From the NCBI GenBank assembly GCA_947501695.1, contig CANMWO010000003.1, positions 211,001-275,000 on the forward strand: a stretch of DNA of 64,000 nucleotides. The letters are read 5' to 3'. Below, in pieces: positions 1-8,252 of the stretch (position 1 is its first letter; each line of letters starts with the position of its first letter). Below the pieces are notes generated by a model, which worked only from the letters and a program-made list of their open reading frames with translations, was not told the origin of the DNA and did no database searches. The translations under genes were made by a program, and so were the position numbers. This DNA is from an uncultured Sphingomonadaceae bacterium. GTDB taxonomy: Bacteria; Pseudomonadota; Alphaproteobacteria; Sphingomonadales; Sphingomonadaceae.

Positions 1-216
1 AAAGAAATAGCGTTTTGTGAGCAAATGACTGTCGTCAGAATGAGGAAATGTCTTCGTCAAATATAAGCAGTAAGATATAGCGTCACGAAGCGCCACGGCA
101 TGCCCGCTATCGTAAAAAAACTTGAACGCCGCCAAAGTTTCTCCAGGCCTGATCAGCCCCCCTTTGGAATCACCTACGTTTAAAAAATGCTCGTTTGTTT
201 CTTTTTTGCCGATCAC
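1..216 (-). CDS. Partial unknown protein, runs off the left edge
   Basis: An open frame of 72 codons reads leftward from a GTG at 214-216 to the window edge without a stop. AGGTGA sits 4 bases before the GTG, and an in-frame TAG lies a few codons further upstream, so GTG is the only good start. The translation looks protein-like: a Lys/Glu-rich start, then GDSKGGLIRPGETLAAFKFF and hydrophobic/aromatic residues. I recognise no family. It lies downstream of the integrase and reads the same way, as cargo of the putative integrated element would. The rest of 1-323 holds nothing else I can support. Confidence 0.42.
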   Translation of the reverse strand, partial: MIGKKETNEHFLNVGDSKGGLIRPGETLAAFKFFYDSGHAVALRDAISYCLYLTKTFPHSDDSHLLTKRYFF

Positions 217-323
217 ATTATCACCTAGATTTTGCTACCCTCTCACTGCCATGCATGAAGCTTTCCGAAGCAATGGCTCAAACGTTTGCAGTTCACAAAC
301 AATTACAGCCAATCTCTTTGCCA

Positions 324-2042
324 TCATTCAGACAGTATATTGGGCAAGCTGATAGGAACCTTCATTGCCGATATAGCTTCTGCCTTTAGTTCGATATTTG
401 GTCCTACTCCATAAATAGAGCTTACTTTTCCATCGCTGTGTCCCATGACGGCATCTATTAAATATTGGGGCTGAGAGGCATTTCGAAATGCATCTTCCGC
501 CCCATGCCGAAAGCTGTGGAACGTCAACGCTGGATCTTTCAGACCAACTCGGTCCATAATTCTTGTAAATTTTTTCGAAAATTCTGTGGAGGCTTGACCG
601 TCAACGCCGAACTTCACTTCTGAAAAAAGGCGCCTAGACGAATGCTTCCAGTGCTGCCTTCTTTTAACAAAGTCCAGAAAACCCAAATCGATCAAATCTT
701 GGTGTAACGGAATTTGCCTTACACCTGCCTCTGTTTTAACGTGTTTTTTATCACCGGAGCCTGACTTCTCGTTGATGTCCAAATGAGAAGTTCCGCTTTC
801 AAACTTGACGTCTGAAACATGCAACTGGACCAGTTCGCCCAGCCTTGCACCTGTGTAATAACCCAAAATTGGTATCCAATATTGTGCATCTTTATAGATT
901 TCTTTACCCGGTTCAAATCGGCGACCTTTTGATTTGCAGCCTATGAACATTGGCGATTGGAACAAAGTCAAAAGCTCTTTTTCCACAAATGGGCGACGAG
1001 TTTTCAAGCCCTTCGGCAGCTTTTCAGTAATCCATTTTACATCATCAGCTGGATTAATGGCTATTAAACCTTCTTCAGATTTAGCCCATCTGAAAAATGC
1101 TTTAGCTGGCTCATAAATCAAACGAGCTGTTTTGTTTTTAATCCGAGCGAATTTATTGGAGGTCAGTTTTTCAAAAAAACTCAACGACTTACCTTGGCCG
1201 TGCTTTTTACGGAGCATTAATAGCTTGTCGCGAAAGTCGCGGATTTGGCTGGAAGTGACACTGTTAAGCGATGTGTCAGAGCCTAAGAATTCCTGAAGAT
1301 AACCCAATTGCCAAGTTCGAGCCTTGTGAGTTTTCGCTATCCAAGAACTTTCTTTCACAGCCAGATAAGATGCGACCGCTTGCCCAACTTTTGGTCCGGC
1401 TGCCTCATTCTTGTGCTTTGAACACGAACCGCTGTGAGTGACATCACCATTTACGTGATTAAACAGAGAGTCTTTCGGTTGATATTCGCTAAGCGGATCC
1501 CGAACTCTTTCAATAAAATAGCGCTCGTTCTCAATCAAAACTCGAGCAAAGCCATTGAGCAACCGCATTTGTCCTTCTTTCGATAGACCCTTGAATTGCG
1601 CGCCGTGCCGATCGAGATATTGGTCAGCAAGTTTGGAAATACTTTTTTCAAAGTCGTTTAATTCAACCTGGTTTTCCAGACAGCTGATGCGATCCCGTGA
1701 AAAGCCGATCTGTTCGCGTCGTTCCAGATCAGGCCAATCAGTGCGCGGCAGGAATGGGCCAGTTTGATCTGCTAATAACTGGATATCTGAGAAACACGTA
1801 CGAACCAGTTTTCGGGCTTCTTTAGGACTTATATAAACATCTTGCTCAATCACGACAAAAACCTCCTGCAGTCTTCCTGAAATCTTCGCCGCAAACCGCT
1901 GAGCTAAAATACTAGAGTAAGTTCCAAGTGACTTGGAAACTTCCGATCGCTCAATACGCAGTCGCAACCGATCCGGCACTCGCATACGCAAATGATAGAT
2001 TCCATTTCGACGTTGAAGATGAGGAAAACGTACTCCGCTCAT
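324..2042 (-). CDS. Tyrosine recombinase / phage-type integrase
   Basis: Site-specific tyrosine recombinase, 572 residues from the chosen start. The N-terminus resembles the DUF6538 domain seen in many tRNA-targeting integrases (VRFPHLQRRNGIYHLRMRVP), followed by a SAM-like core-binding region near residues 220-340 and a C-terminal catalytic domain. The catalytic set is complete: R400 in TGARLGEL, H509-S-F-R512, H535 in MGHSDG and the nucleophile Y544 in SSIYG. The frame stays open upstream to 2174, but the extra 44 residues look untypical, while ATG at 2042 has GGAG upstream and begins at the usual family start. It reads away from tRNA-Tyr, whose 3' end is about 200 bases away, a classic island-end arrangement. 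Probably an active-type enzyme; the excision directionality factor was not seen. Confidence 0.9.
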   Translation of the reverse strand: MSGVRFPHLQRRNGIYHLRMRVPDRLRLRIERSEVSKSLGTYSSILAQRFAAKISGRLQEVFVVIEQDVYISPKEARKLVRTCFSDIQLLADQTGPFLPRTDWPDLERREQIGFSRDRISCLENQVELNDFEKSISKLADQYLDRHGAQFKGLSKEGQMRLLNGFARVLIENERYFIERVRDPLSEYQPKDSLFNHVNGDVTHSGSCSKHKNEAAGPKVGQAVASYLAVKESSWIAKTHKARTWQLGYLQEFLGSDTSLNSVTSSQIRDFRDKLLMLRKKHGQGKSLSFFEKLTSNKFARIKNKTARLIYEPAKAFFRWAKSEEGLIAINPADDVKWITEKLPKGLKTRRPFVEKELLTLFQSPMFIGCKSKGRRFEPGKEIYKDAQYWIPILGYYTGARLGELVQLHVSDVKFESGTSHLDINEKSGSGDKKHVKTEAGVRQIPLHQDLIDLGFLDFVKRRQHWKHSSRRLFSEVKFGVDGQASTEFSKKFTRIMDRVGLKDPALTFHSFRHGAEDAFRNASQPQYLIDAVMGHSDGKVSSIYGVGPNIELKAEAISAMKVPISLPNILSE

Positions 2043-2238
2043 GGCGGCGCTCTCCGGTTCCAGTCCCACCCAAATATTTGGACTGTCCCAACCGATATTG
2101 TTCCCTCGGAAGCAAGGGGCCGAATTAGGTAAAACCCAACTTGGCGGTATTTTATGTGGCACGATGTGTAGCAAAAACCAAGAAGACAGGAAACAACTTC
2201 TAACAAAGTCCCAGTCTTCTGAGCAATGCCATCAACAA

Positions 2239-2258
2239 TGGTGGACAGGATAGGATTC
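2239..2258. other. Candidate attachment-site core (3' end of tRNA-Tyr)
   Basis: The integrase start lies about 200 bases from the 3' end of this tRNA and on the same strand, the usual layout when a tyrosine recombinase inserts at a tRNA 3' end and restores it. The core would then lie in the T-arm/acceptor region. No second copy of this segment was noticed elsewhere in the window, as expected if the element extends leftward beyond position 1. The position is inferred and its limits are unknown. Confidence 0.4.
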
Positions 2259-2324
2259 GAACCTATGTACGCTTGCGCGGGCAGATTTACAGTCTGCTGC
2301 CTTTAACCACTCGGCCACCTGTCC
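2239..2324 (-). tRNA. tRNA-Tyr (anticodon GTA)
   Basis: An 86-nt class II tRNA on the minus strand. Its 7-bp acceptor stem pairs GGACAGG at the 5' end (2318-2324) with CCTGTCC (2243-2249). The anticodon loop ACTGTAAA carries GTA, there is a long variable arm, the T-loop is GGTTCGAATCC, and the terminal CCA is encoded (2239-2241). The long variable arm and GTA anticodon fit bacterial tRNA-Tyr. It is the likely integration target of the neighbouring integrase. Confidence 0.96.
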
Positions 2325-2482
2325 ATTTTGGTTGCCTATCTTGGCCGTTTTTCGGCAAGATGCGGCTCAATGACGAAAGCATCGCCCAGTGTCAATGCCT
2401 GCCCCTCCAAAATCGCACATTTGCTCAGAAAAAGACCTGAAAAAAAAGGTGTGCCATCGCAGTCGAGCGGCTAAAGAGCGCT

Positions 2483-3235
2483 ATGGCACGTAAAAATAGA
2501 TCTGTGAAGAAAACCGGCAGCGGTTTGAAATTCTGGGGCCGACATGCGGTGGAGGCCGCTCTGGCCAATCCGCATCGGTTCGTTAAAAAAATATCCGGCA
2601 CCCGGGAAGCGTTGGCAACACTTGACTTGCCCGAAGACTTGGCCGTTGTGTATAGCGACGTCGCCGATCTTGGCCGGGTCATCCCCCGCGAAGCGCCGCA
2701 TCAAGGGATGGTCATTGATGTTGATCCTTTACCCGAAATCTGGCTGGGCGACTTGCTCGACAAAGCCGCTGATAAGGGACGGCCAATATTAGTGCTGGAC
2801 CAGGTAACCGATCCCCATAATGTTGGTGCTATCCTTCGCTCTGCCGCAGCTTTTGATGCCGCCGCGATTGTGACACAGGATCGCCACGCCCCGCCGGAAT
2901 CCGGCACGCTAGCAAAATCAGCCTCTGGTGCGCTAGAAATCATACCTTGGGTTCGAGTGGTCAATCTGGCGCGGGCGCTCGATGAGATTGCCGAAGCAGG
3001 ATATTGGCGCATTGGCATGGACGGTGATGCGGAAGAGACACTTGGCAGCATCATGGGACAGAGCAAATTGGCCCTAGTGATGGGCGCAGAAGGCGAAGGC
3101 CTTCGACAGAATGTCGCTGGTCATTGCGATGCGCTGGCGCGGTTACCAATGGCTCCGCAGATGGAAAGTTTGAACGTGTCTAATGCTGCTGCGATCGCTC
3201 TTTATGCGGAATATACGAGAAACAGGGAGAGTTAG
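2483..3235 (+). CDS. rlmB: 23S rRNA (guanosine-2251-2'-O)-methyltransferase RlmB
   Basis: SpoU/TrmH-family RNA 2'-O-ribose methyltransferase, 250 residues, the family's usual size. It uses S-adenosylmethionine through a knotted SPOUT fold to methylate G2251 of 23S rRNA (family knowledge). An N-terminal substrate-binding domain starts with WGRHAVEAAL (about residues 13-22). SPOUT motif 1 is DQVTDPHNVGAILRS (about 106-120), motif 2 is LVMGAEGEGLRQ (about 197) and motif 3 is LNVSNAAAIALYA (about 229). The basic start ARKNRSVKK is common in this group. It is followed after 3 bases by a lipoprotein gene in the same direction. A paralogous tRNA methyltransferase is possible but less likely. Confidence 0.9.
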   Translation: MARKNRSVKKTGSGLKFWGRHAVEAALANPHRFVKKISGTREALATLDLPEDLAVVYSDVADLGRVIPREAPHQGMVIDVDPLPEIWLGDLLDKAADKGRPILVLDQVTDPHNVGAILRSAAAFDAAAIVTQDRHAPPESGTLAKSASGALEIIPWVRVVNLARALDEIAEAGYWRIGMDGDAEETLGSIMGQSKLALVMGAEGEGLRQNVAGHCDALARLPMAPQMESLNVSNAAAIALYAEYTRNRES

Positions 3236-3238
3236 AAT

Positions 3239-4147
3239 ATGAGAGAGCTTTTCAAATTTTTGGCCGCGCTAAGTGTGCCATTATTGCTATCCGGCTGTTT
3301 GCTGATCCCCGGCAAATTCGATTCCAAGATGCTACTCCAGAAAGACGGTCAATATACATTTTTCTATAATGGCCAGATGCAGATTTTTTCTGGCGACGAA
3401 AAAGGCCTGGGTGGACAAAGCTATACACCATTTGATCCAGACAGTCTGAAATGCTCGAGCAAAATTGATAACGAGACCGGCGAGGTCACTCTGCTAGATT
3501 ATGAAAGCTATGGTTCATCTGACGATGATACTGACGCGCCCTATCGCTACGAAGACCGGGAATGCAGCAAGGAAGAAATTGCCACCAAGCGCCAAGAGCA
3601 TGAAGACCGTAATGCCCGGCGCAAGAAGAAAGAGGACGAGCAAAAGGCAGTGATGGGATCGATGTTCGGGGGCGCTATTCCTGGCGACGACGAAAATCTG
3701 AAGAAATTCGCTGAGCAGCTTGCCAAATATGACGGTTGGAATAAGGTCGAATATGTCGGCAATAACATGTTTGAGGTCGAATATGCCATTAGCGGGCGGT
3801 TCGATCAGACCTTCTCTTTCCCGTCCATTCCCAGCGCGACTATGCAATTTCCTTTCGTTCAAATCATTAGGCGCAAAGGACAGGAGCTGGAAATCCTAAC
3901 CCCGGCGATGGCGGGTCCAGGCGGCTTATTCGGCGCGATGGCGATGAAGGAGATGGGTGGCAAAGGCATGCCTGAAATGTCGCCAATAGAAGGGACGTTT
4001 GTGATCGAAACCGATGGCGAGGTTTTGACCAACAACAGTGCCGATGGCTATATCAGCAATGGTGCCAATAAGACTATGACTTGGGAGGTCGGCAAAGACG
4101 GAGCCCTCGGCGAGAGCCCGCGTGCAATTGTGAAGCTAACCCGATAG
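3239..4147 (+). CDS. Predicted lipoprotein of unknown function
   Basis: A 302-residue exported protein starting 3 bases after rlmB. The first 20 residues form a lipoprotein signal with lipobox LLSGC (Cys20), so the mature protein should be membrane-anchored. The rest has a highly charged Lys/Glu/Arg stretch (about residues 115-140), a Gly/Met-rich segment around 225-245 (GLFGAMAMKEMGGKGMPEM) and a C-terminal part with alternating beta-like pattern. No catalytic motif or known family was recognised. A strong hairpin terminator follows the stop, so rlmB and this gene probably form a two-gene unit. Confidence 0.82.
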   Translation: MRELFKFLAALSVPLLLSGCLLIPGKFDSKMLLQKDGQYTFFYNGQMQIFSGDEKGLGGQSYTPFDPDSLKCSSKIDNETGEVTLLDYESYGSSDDDTDAPYRYEDRECSKEEIATKRQEHEDRNARRKKKEDEQKAVMGSMFGGAIPGDDENLKKFAEQLAKYDGWNKVEYVGNNMFEVEYAISGRFDQTFSFPSIPSATMQFPFVQIIRRKGQELEILTPAMAGPGGLFGAMAMKEMGGKGMPEMSPIEGTFVIETDGEVLTNNSADGYISNGANKTMTWEVGKDGALGESPRAIVKLTR

Positions 4148-4164
4148 CGCGCTAAGATGGTCAC

Positions 4165-4194
4165 AAAAAAGGGAGCGATAACTCGCTCCCTTTT
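4165..4194. terminator. Bidirectional intrinsic terminator
   Basis: An 8-bp perfect stem GGGAGCGA / TCGCTCCC with a 4-base loop (4171-4190) is preceded by six A and followed by four T. It therefore has a U-run on either strand and can serve both the lipoprotein gene from the left and the ferredoxin gene from the right. Confidence 0.9.
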
Positions 4195-4215
4195 CATATC
4201 CTATTATCGAAGAAT

Positions 4216-4533
4216 TTAATCTTCTTCGGCGACTTTCACTTTCAAACCGTCAAGATCATCATTCAATTCGATCTGGCAGCTGAGACGGGAAAATTCGTTA
4301 CGGTGGTCGCTGCTTTCCAGCAGATCATCTTCGTCTTCGCTCATCGCTGGCAGTTTATCTTTCCAGTCGGCATCGACATGAATATGACAGGTCGCGCAAG
4401 AACAGCATCCACCACAAAGCGCTAGCAATTCATCAAAGCCATTGTCGCGGATCGCTTCCATGACGTTGATACCGCTATCGACGGTAACGGCTTTTTCTTC
4501 TCCGGTACGACCGGTTACGTGGATGGTTGGCAT
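4216..4533 (-). CDS. 2Fe-2S ferredoxin, adrenodoxin-like
   Basis: Small electron carrier, 105 residues, full length for the group. The cluster-ligand pattern is complete: Cys40, Cys46, Cys49 and Cys86 (C-X5-C-X2-C-X36-C). The ends are acidic (final residues KVKVAEED), as in adrenodoxin/FdxB-type ferredoxins that serve cytochrome P450 or iron-sulphur assembly systems. Two extra cysteines (43 and 44) lie inside the cluster loop (CGGCCSCATC). The partner is not evident, since neither a P450 nor a reductase lies nearby. It is transcribed toward the terminator at 4165-4194 and ends the leftward unit. Confidence 0.93.
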   Translation of the reverse strand: MPTIHVTGRTGEEKAVTVDSGINVMEAIRDNGFDELLALCGGCCSCATCHIHVDADWKDKLPAMSEDEDDLLESSDHRNEFSRLSCQIELNDDLDGLKVKVAEED

Positions 4534-4636
4534 ATAAACCCCTTAAGCTGTTTTCATTCAAAATCCGGCACGCTATGTCCGCTCGATTAAAAAGAATCAA
4601 GGCCCGAAAAGGCCAGTAACCTGAGGCAGAGCCGCA

Positions 4637-5254
4637 ATGGGCCTATCAAAAGAGACGATCAGGACTAGCCTAGACGCGATTAGCAGCGTGGAACCCGCGC
4701 TTGGAAAAGCCATTATAGCGGCTGGCTATCCCGAACCGCGGATCAATCCCGAAGGCTATCAAACCTTGCTGCGCACGATTGTTGGTCAGCAAGTCAGCGT
4801 TGCCTCGGCGGCGGCGGTCTGGAACAAGCTGGAAGCGCGATTGGGCGCTGGTTGCCCAGCCGAAGCGCTCATCGCAACCGAGTTTGACGAGCTGCGTGCC
4901 TGCGGCCTGTCACGCCAAAAACAAGGCTATGCGCGCAGTCTGGCGGAACTGATATTGTCCGGTGAGCTGAATCTCAGTAACCTGCCGCAAGATGATGAAG
5001 AGGCGATTACGTTGCTCACTCAAGTTAAAGGCATTGGTCGCTGGTCGGCAGAAATCTATCTGCTCTTTGCCTTGGGCCGTCCCGATATCTGGCCAGCTGG
5101 TGATCTGGCAATCCAGGCCGGTGTCGGCGACATACTGGGTCATGACAAACGACCCTCGGAAAAGGACTTAAGGGATATCGCTTTGCCTTGGTCACCGCAT
5201 CGCGGGTCAGTGGCGATTTTCATCTGGCATCATTATAATACGATGGTGATGTAA
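4637..5254 (+). CDS. DNA-3-methyladenine glycosylase II family (AlkA-like)
   Basis: HhH-GPD base-excision glycosylase, 205 residues. It should remove alkylated purines from DNA. The sequence has the family's entry motif TLLRTIVGQQVSVASAA (about residues 44-60), the helix-hairpin-helix LTQVKGIGRWSAEIYLLFAL (about 130-149) and the catalytic aspartate D156 in PAGDLAIQ. It lacks the AlkA N-terminal beta domain and so resembles the short bacterial/yeast Mag1-type enzymes. The substrate range is inferred from the family. It stands alone, divergent from the ferredoxin and convergent with the next gene. Confidence 0.9.
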   Translation: MGLSKETIRTSLDAISSVEPALGKAIIAAGYPEPRINPEGYQTLLRTIVGQQVSVASAAAVWNKLEARLGAGCPAEALIATEFDELRACGLSRQKQGYARSLAELILSGELNLSNLPQDDEEAITLLTQVKGIGRWSAEIYLLFALGRPDIWPAGDLAIQAGVGDILGHDKRPSEKDLRDIALPWSPHRGSVAIFIWHHYNTMVM

Positions 5255-5274
5255 AGCCTGAAAGCAGTGGCAGT

Positions 5275-5802
5275 TTATTTTTTCAGTACGGGATTCAGCG
5301 CCATCACTTCTTCCATGAACGACCGAGGCTTTTTCCAGAATTTGGTTTTCATGTTAACCCGGTAACCCAATATCGCAACTGCCTCGCTGGCAAAATGCAC
5401 GCAATTGCGTTTGTTAAGGCTATAACTTTTCTGAGGCTTGTTCCGCCATTTGGCGACCAAGGCCATTAGCTCACGATATTTACTGTCATCCACCGTCACG
5501 GTGAAGTGCGGATTGCTACTGGCAATATATTTGGCCTTGGGCGTCTCGACCTTGCCCTTGACCGATCCCCATAAAATACCGGGTGAGACATTGACTGCTG
5601 TAAATCCGAAGCTGGTGTCGATGGTTTCGCCATTCTCCAGCTTTCCCTTCAGCACAAAGAAGGCGTGGGGAAAGTTCTTGCCAAAATCATGGGAGTAGAA
5701 GGTCACCGCGACTTGCGCCTGTGCTGGCAGAGCTAGCAAGAAAAGGGGAATAAGAACGGCCAGAAAACGCAGCCAAAGCATTACAAAAAACTGTTTTGTC
5801 AC
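5275..5802 (-). CDS. Secreted protein with papain-like (NlpC/P60- or LRAT-type) motif
   Basis: A 175-residue exported protein. A hydrophobic signal peptide ends near AQA-Q (residue 30). The mature part has a histidine in FPHAFFVLKG (H46) and a later NCVHFASEA segment (C134, H136). The order His, then Asn-Cys, resembles circularly permuted papain-like folds such as LRAT/YiiX-type proteins. The activity is not known; a thiol hydrolase or acyltransferase is a guess. Its start abuts the stop of the upstream ABC permease-binding protein, with no gap, so it is probably co-transcribed with that transporter and works in the periplasm. Confidence 0.8.
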   Translation of the reverse strand: MTKQFFVMLWLRFLAVLIPLFLLALPAQAQVAVTFYSHDFGKNFPHAFFVLKGKLENGETIDTSFGFTAVNVSPGILWGSVKGKVETPKAKYIASSNPHFTVTVDDSKYRELMALVAKWRNKPQKSYSLNKRNCVHFASEAVAILGYRVNMKTKFWKKPRSFMEEVMALNPVLKK

Positions 5803-7350
5803 TTACTGGTCTTTCCCGTTCTTGATGTGCTCATCCAGCCAGCGTGCTGCCTGTTTGGGCGATTGCTTATCTGCCTCACGGTCTACCTTATAGTTGGCCT
5901 CCCGCATATTTTCCACCGTGATAGCACCCACCAACGATTTGATCGCATCGATAAATTTTGCATCATCGCCGCGCCCTGGTGCGACCAAAAGCATCGCTTC
6001 GTAAGACGGCACCGCACCCTTCCCATCTTCCAGCACCACAAAGCCATTGGCGGCTATCCGTCCGTCCGAGGAAAAAGCTGAAATCACATCCACTTCTCCA
6101 CTCGATAGAGCTGGATACATGAAGGTCGGATTAAACGAACGCGCTTCTTTAAACTGAATCGGATAGGCCGCTTTGACCATCGCCCATTCTGGCCGTTCGA
6201 GAAATTCGAGATCCGTGCCAAAAGCGAAACCAGACGAAACGCGGGCAAGGTCATCCAGTGTTTTAAGCCGTTTGCTTTCTGCGTCTTCGGGACGGACCGC
6301 AAAAGCATAGGTATTTTCAAACCCTAGTGCGCCGAGCATGGTCACGCCATGTTCGGACGCGCTCCATTTGGCAATTTCGTTCACCATGTCGTCGGCAGGC
6401 ACCGTGTCGGTGCGCTTCATCTGGTTAGTCCAGATCGTTCCGGAATAATCGACATAAATATCGATATCATCTGCGGCTACCGCCTGAAACACCACCGCCG
6501 AACCAAGTCCGTCATGATAGCGCACCTTATAGCCGGCTTCCTCCAGCCGTAAGCCGATCAGGCGTGCCAAGATAAATTGTTCGGAAAAACCTTTCGCGCC
6601 AATATCCACCACATCGTCACGCTGGCCAAGATTGGGCAACAAGGCAAAGAGCAGTCCGATGCCGATCACCGCCGTCCCGCCCCAAGCGATAATCCTGCGC
6701 CGATTGCGGATTGCCCGTTCGATCATACCAAGCAGCAAATCAACGATTATAGCCAATCCTGCGGAGGCAAAACATCCGGTCAGGACCAAAGTCCAATTTT
6801 GTGTCTGCAGGCCTGCAAAAATTAAATCGCCAAGGCTAGCCTGCCCTACTGTAGTTGAAAGCGTCGCAGCGCCAATGGTCCAGACCGCCGCGGTTCTTAT
6901 TCCGGCCATGATCATCGGCGCGGCGAGTGGTGCTTCTACCAACCGTAATTTCTGTGCGGCAGTCATGCCTAAACCATCAGCCGCTTGTTTCGCAGCTGGC
7001 GCAACGCCGGTTAGTCCGGTGACCGCATTGCGCAGGATTGGCAGCAGAGCATAGAGAGTGAGCGCGAGCAGCGCTGGTAAAAATCCCAGCGCCGATATAC
7101 CGCCACCGAGCAAGGCCGACAGACCCAGTAGAACTGGATAAAACAGCGCAAGCAAAGCCAGTGCCGGAATAGTCTGGATCAGGCTCGCAAAGCCCAAAAT
7201 GACCGCCGCGACCTTTGCAGCACGCGCCGCCCAAATGGCGAGAGGTAAGCACAATGCCATAGCAAGCAGCAAGGCAGAAAAGCTCAACTGAATATGGGCC
7301 GCGAGCAACTCAGGGACCCGCGCGAACGCCTGTTGCCATGCCTGTGTCAT
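5803..7350 (-). CDS. Osmoprotectant-type ABC transporter, fused permease and substrate-binding protein
   Basis: A 515-residue fusion. About residues 1-215 form an OpuB/ProW-type permease with five or six membrane segments and an inner loop (GLTGVAPAAKQAADGLGMT) where the ATPase should dock. A further membrane segment follows (IIAWGGTAVIGIGLLFALL). The C-terminal about 270 residues are an OpuAC-type binding domain (DIGAKGFSEQFILARLIG, then DIYVDYSGTIWTNQM and FGTDLEFLERPEW). Relatives import glycine betaine, choline or similar compounds; the real ligand cannot be read here. It overlaps the ATPase gene upstream by 4 bases and abuts the papain-like gene downstream, forming a three-gene leftward operon. 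Confidence 0.92.
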   Translation of the reverse strand: MTQAWQQAFARVPELLAAHIQLSFSALLLAMALCLPLAIWAARAAKVAAVILGFASLIQTIPALALLALFYPVLLGLSALLGGGISALGFLPALLALTLYALLPILRNAVTGLTGVAPAAKQAADGLGMTAAQKLRLVEAPLAAPMIMAGIRTAAVWTIGAATLSTTVGQASLGDLIFAGLQTQNWTLVLTGCFASAGLAIIVDLLLGMIERAIRNRRRIIAWGGTAVIGIGLLFALLPNLGQRDDVVDIGAKGFSEQFILARLIGLRLEEAGYKVRYHDGLGSAVVFQAVAADDIDIYVDYSGTIWTNQMKRTDTVPADDMVNEIAKWSASEHGVTMLGALGFENTYAFAVRPEDAESKRLKTLDDLARVSSGFAFGTDLEFLERPEWAMVKAAYPIQFKEARSFNPTFMYPALSSGEVDVISAFSSDGRIAANGFVVLEDGKGAVPSYEAMLLVAPGRGDDAKFIDAIKSLVGAITVENMREANYKVDREADKQSPKQAARWLDEHIKNGKDQ

Positions 7351-8132
7351 GTCGTTTTACTCAGCGCTATCAAATGAGCAGCCTGCGCGCGCGGGATGGC
7401 GACCAGAGCCTCGGCTTCGTCACCAACCCCGCCGGACAACAGCTGCGCTGGCGTGGCATCCGCTTTTATCTGGCCATCTTCCATCACCAATATACGATCA
7501 GCGAGGTACAGCGCCTCTGCCATATCATGAGTTACGATAATCGTCGTCAGCCCCAACTTTTGGTGCAGCGCCTTATATTGACCGGCGAGACTATCTCGCG
7601 TGACCGGGTCGAGCGCGCCAAATGGCTCGTCCATCAACATCAGTCCAGGGCGAGTTGCCAACGCCCGGGCTACGCCTACACGTTGCTGTTGACCGCCACT
7701 CAATTGATGCGGCATTCGGTTGCTCATCTCCTGCGGTAATTCGACGAGGTCGAGCAGTTCGATTACCCGTTCTTGCCGCCCGTTTTTTTCGCCTGCCAGC
7801 TCCAAGCCGATGGCGATATTCCGCGATATGGTCATATGCGGGAACAGACCGATATTCTGAAAAACATAACCGATCCGGCGGCGCAGGACGTGGGGATCGA
7901 CCGCTTTCACATTTTCATCAGCGATCAAAACCTCACCCTCCGTCGGATCTACCAGCCGGTTGATCATTTTCAGCAAAGTGGATTTCCCGGACCCGGACAA
8001 CCCGACTAGTGCAACAAAGCTGCCAGCGGCAATATCCAGCGAAACATTGTCCACTGCTGTAATGGCACCATAGGTACGCCTGACATTTTGTAGGCTGATC
8101 GCTGGACCGGAGGCGGAAGGGGCAGAATTCAT
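7347..8132 (-). CDS. Osmoprotectant-type ABC transporter ATP-binding protein
   Basis: ATPase of the import system encoded just downstream, 261 residues. Walker A is GLSGSGKST (about residues 43-51), the signature is LSGGQQQRVGVARAL, Walker B is LMLMDEPFGALD and the switch histidine is in VTHDMAEAL. It resembles OpuA/ProV-type subunits for quaternary amine uptake but lacks the C-terminal CBS pair, so osmotic gating by CBS domains is not expected. It is the first gene of the leftward operon, and its stop overlaps the permease start by 4 bases. The promoter should lie in 8133-8252, shared with the divergent SDR gene. Confidence 0.93.
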   Translation of the reverse strand: MNSAPSASGPAISLQNVRRTYGAITAVDNVSLDIAAGSFVALVGLSGSGKSTLLKMINRLVDPTEGEVLIADENVKAVDPHVLRRRIGYVFQNIGLFPHMTISRNIAIGLELAGEKNGRQERVIELLDLVELPQEMSNRMPHQLSGGQQQRVGVARALATRPGLMLMDEPFGALDPVTRDSLAGQYKALHQKLGLTTIIVTHDMAEALYLADRILVMEDGQIKADATPAQLLSGGVGDEAEALVAIPRAQAAHLIALSKTT

Positions 8133-8252
8133 TAGGGATACTATTGGCCAGCTTTACACAATATGTCCAATCGCTCTTGACCTGATGCAGAAAAACCGCT
8201 CGAATAAACATCAATGTTAATAAGATAACAATTGAGATGGTGAGGACCAAAA

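Noticed and set aside
122-389. Two short overlapping plus-strand frames near the left edge
   Set aside because: No ribosome site, Ser/Pro-rich unlikely protein, and one overlaps the integrase end on the other strand. The minus-strand frame at 1-216 is better supported.
2043-2174. N-terminal extension of the integrase frame by 44 residues
   Set aside because: The extra residues do not resemble the family start, and ATG at 2042 has a suitable ribosome site.
6632-7054. Plus-strand frame of 140 codons inside the ABC permease gene
   Set aside because: Antisense shadow of a well-supported permease-binding protein gene; low-complexity Ser/Ala/Pro composition.
8207-8218. AACATCAATGTT dyad before the SDR gene
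   Set aside because: Only a short imperfect palindrome, with no second copy and no clear promoter link.
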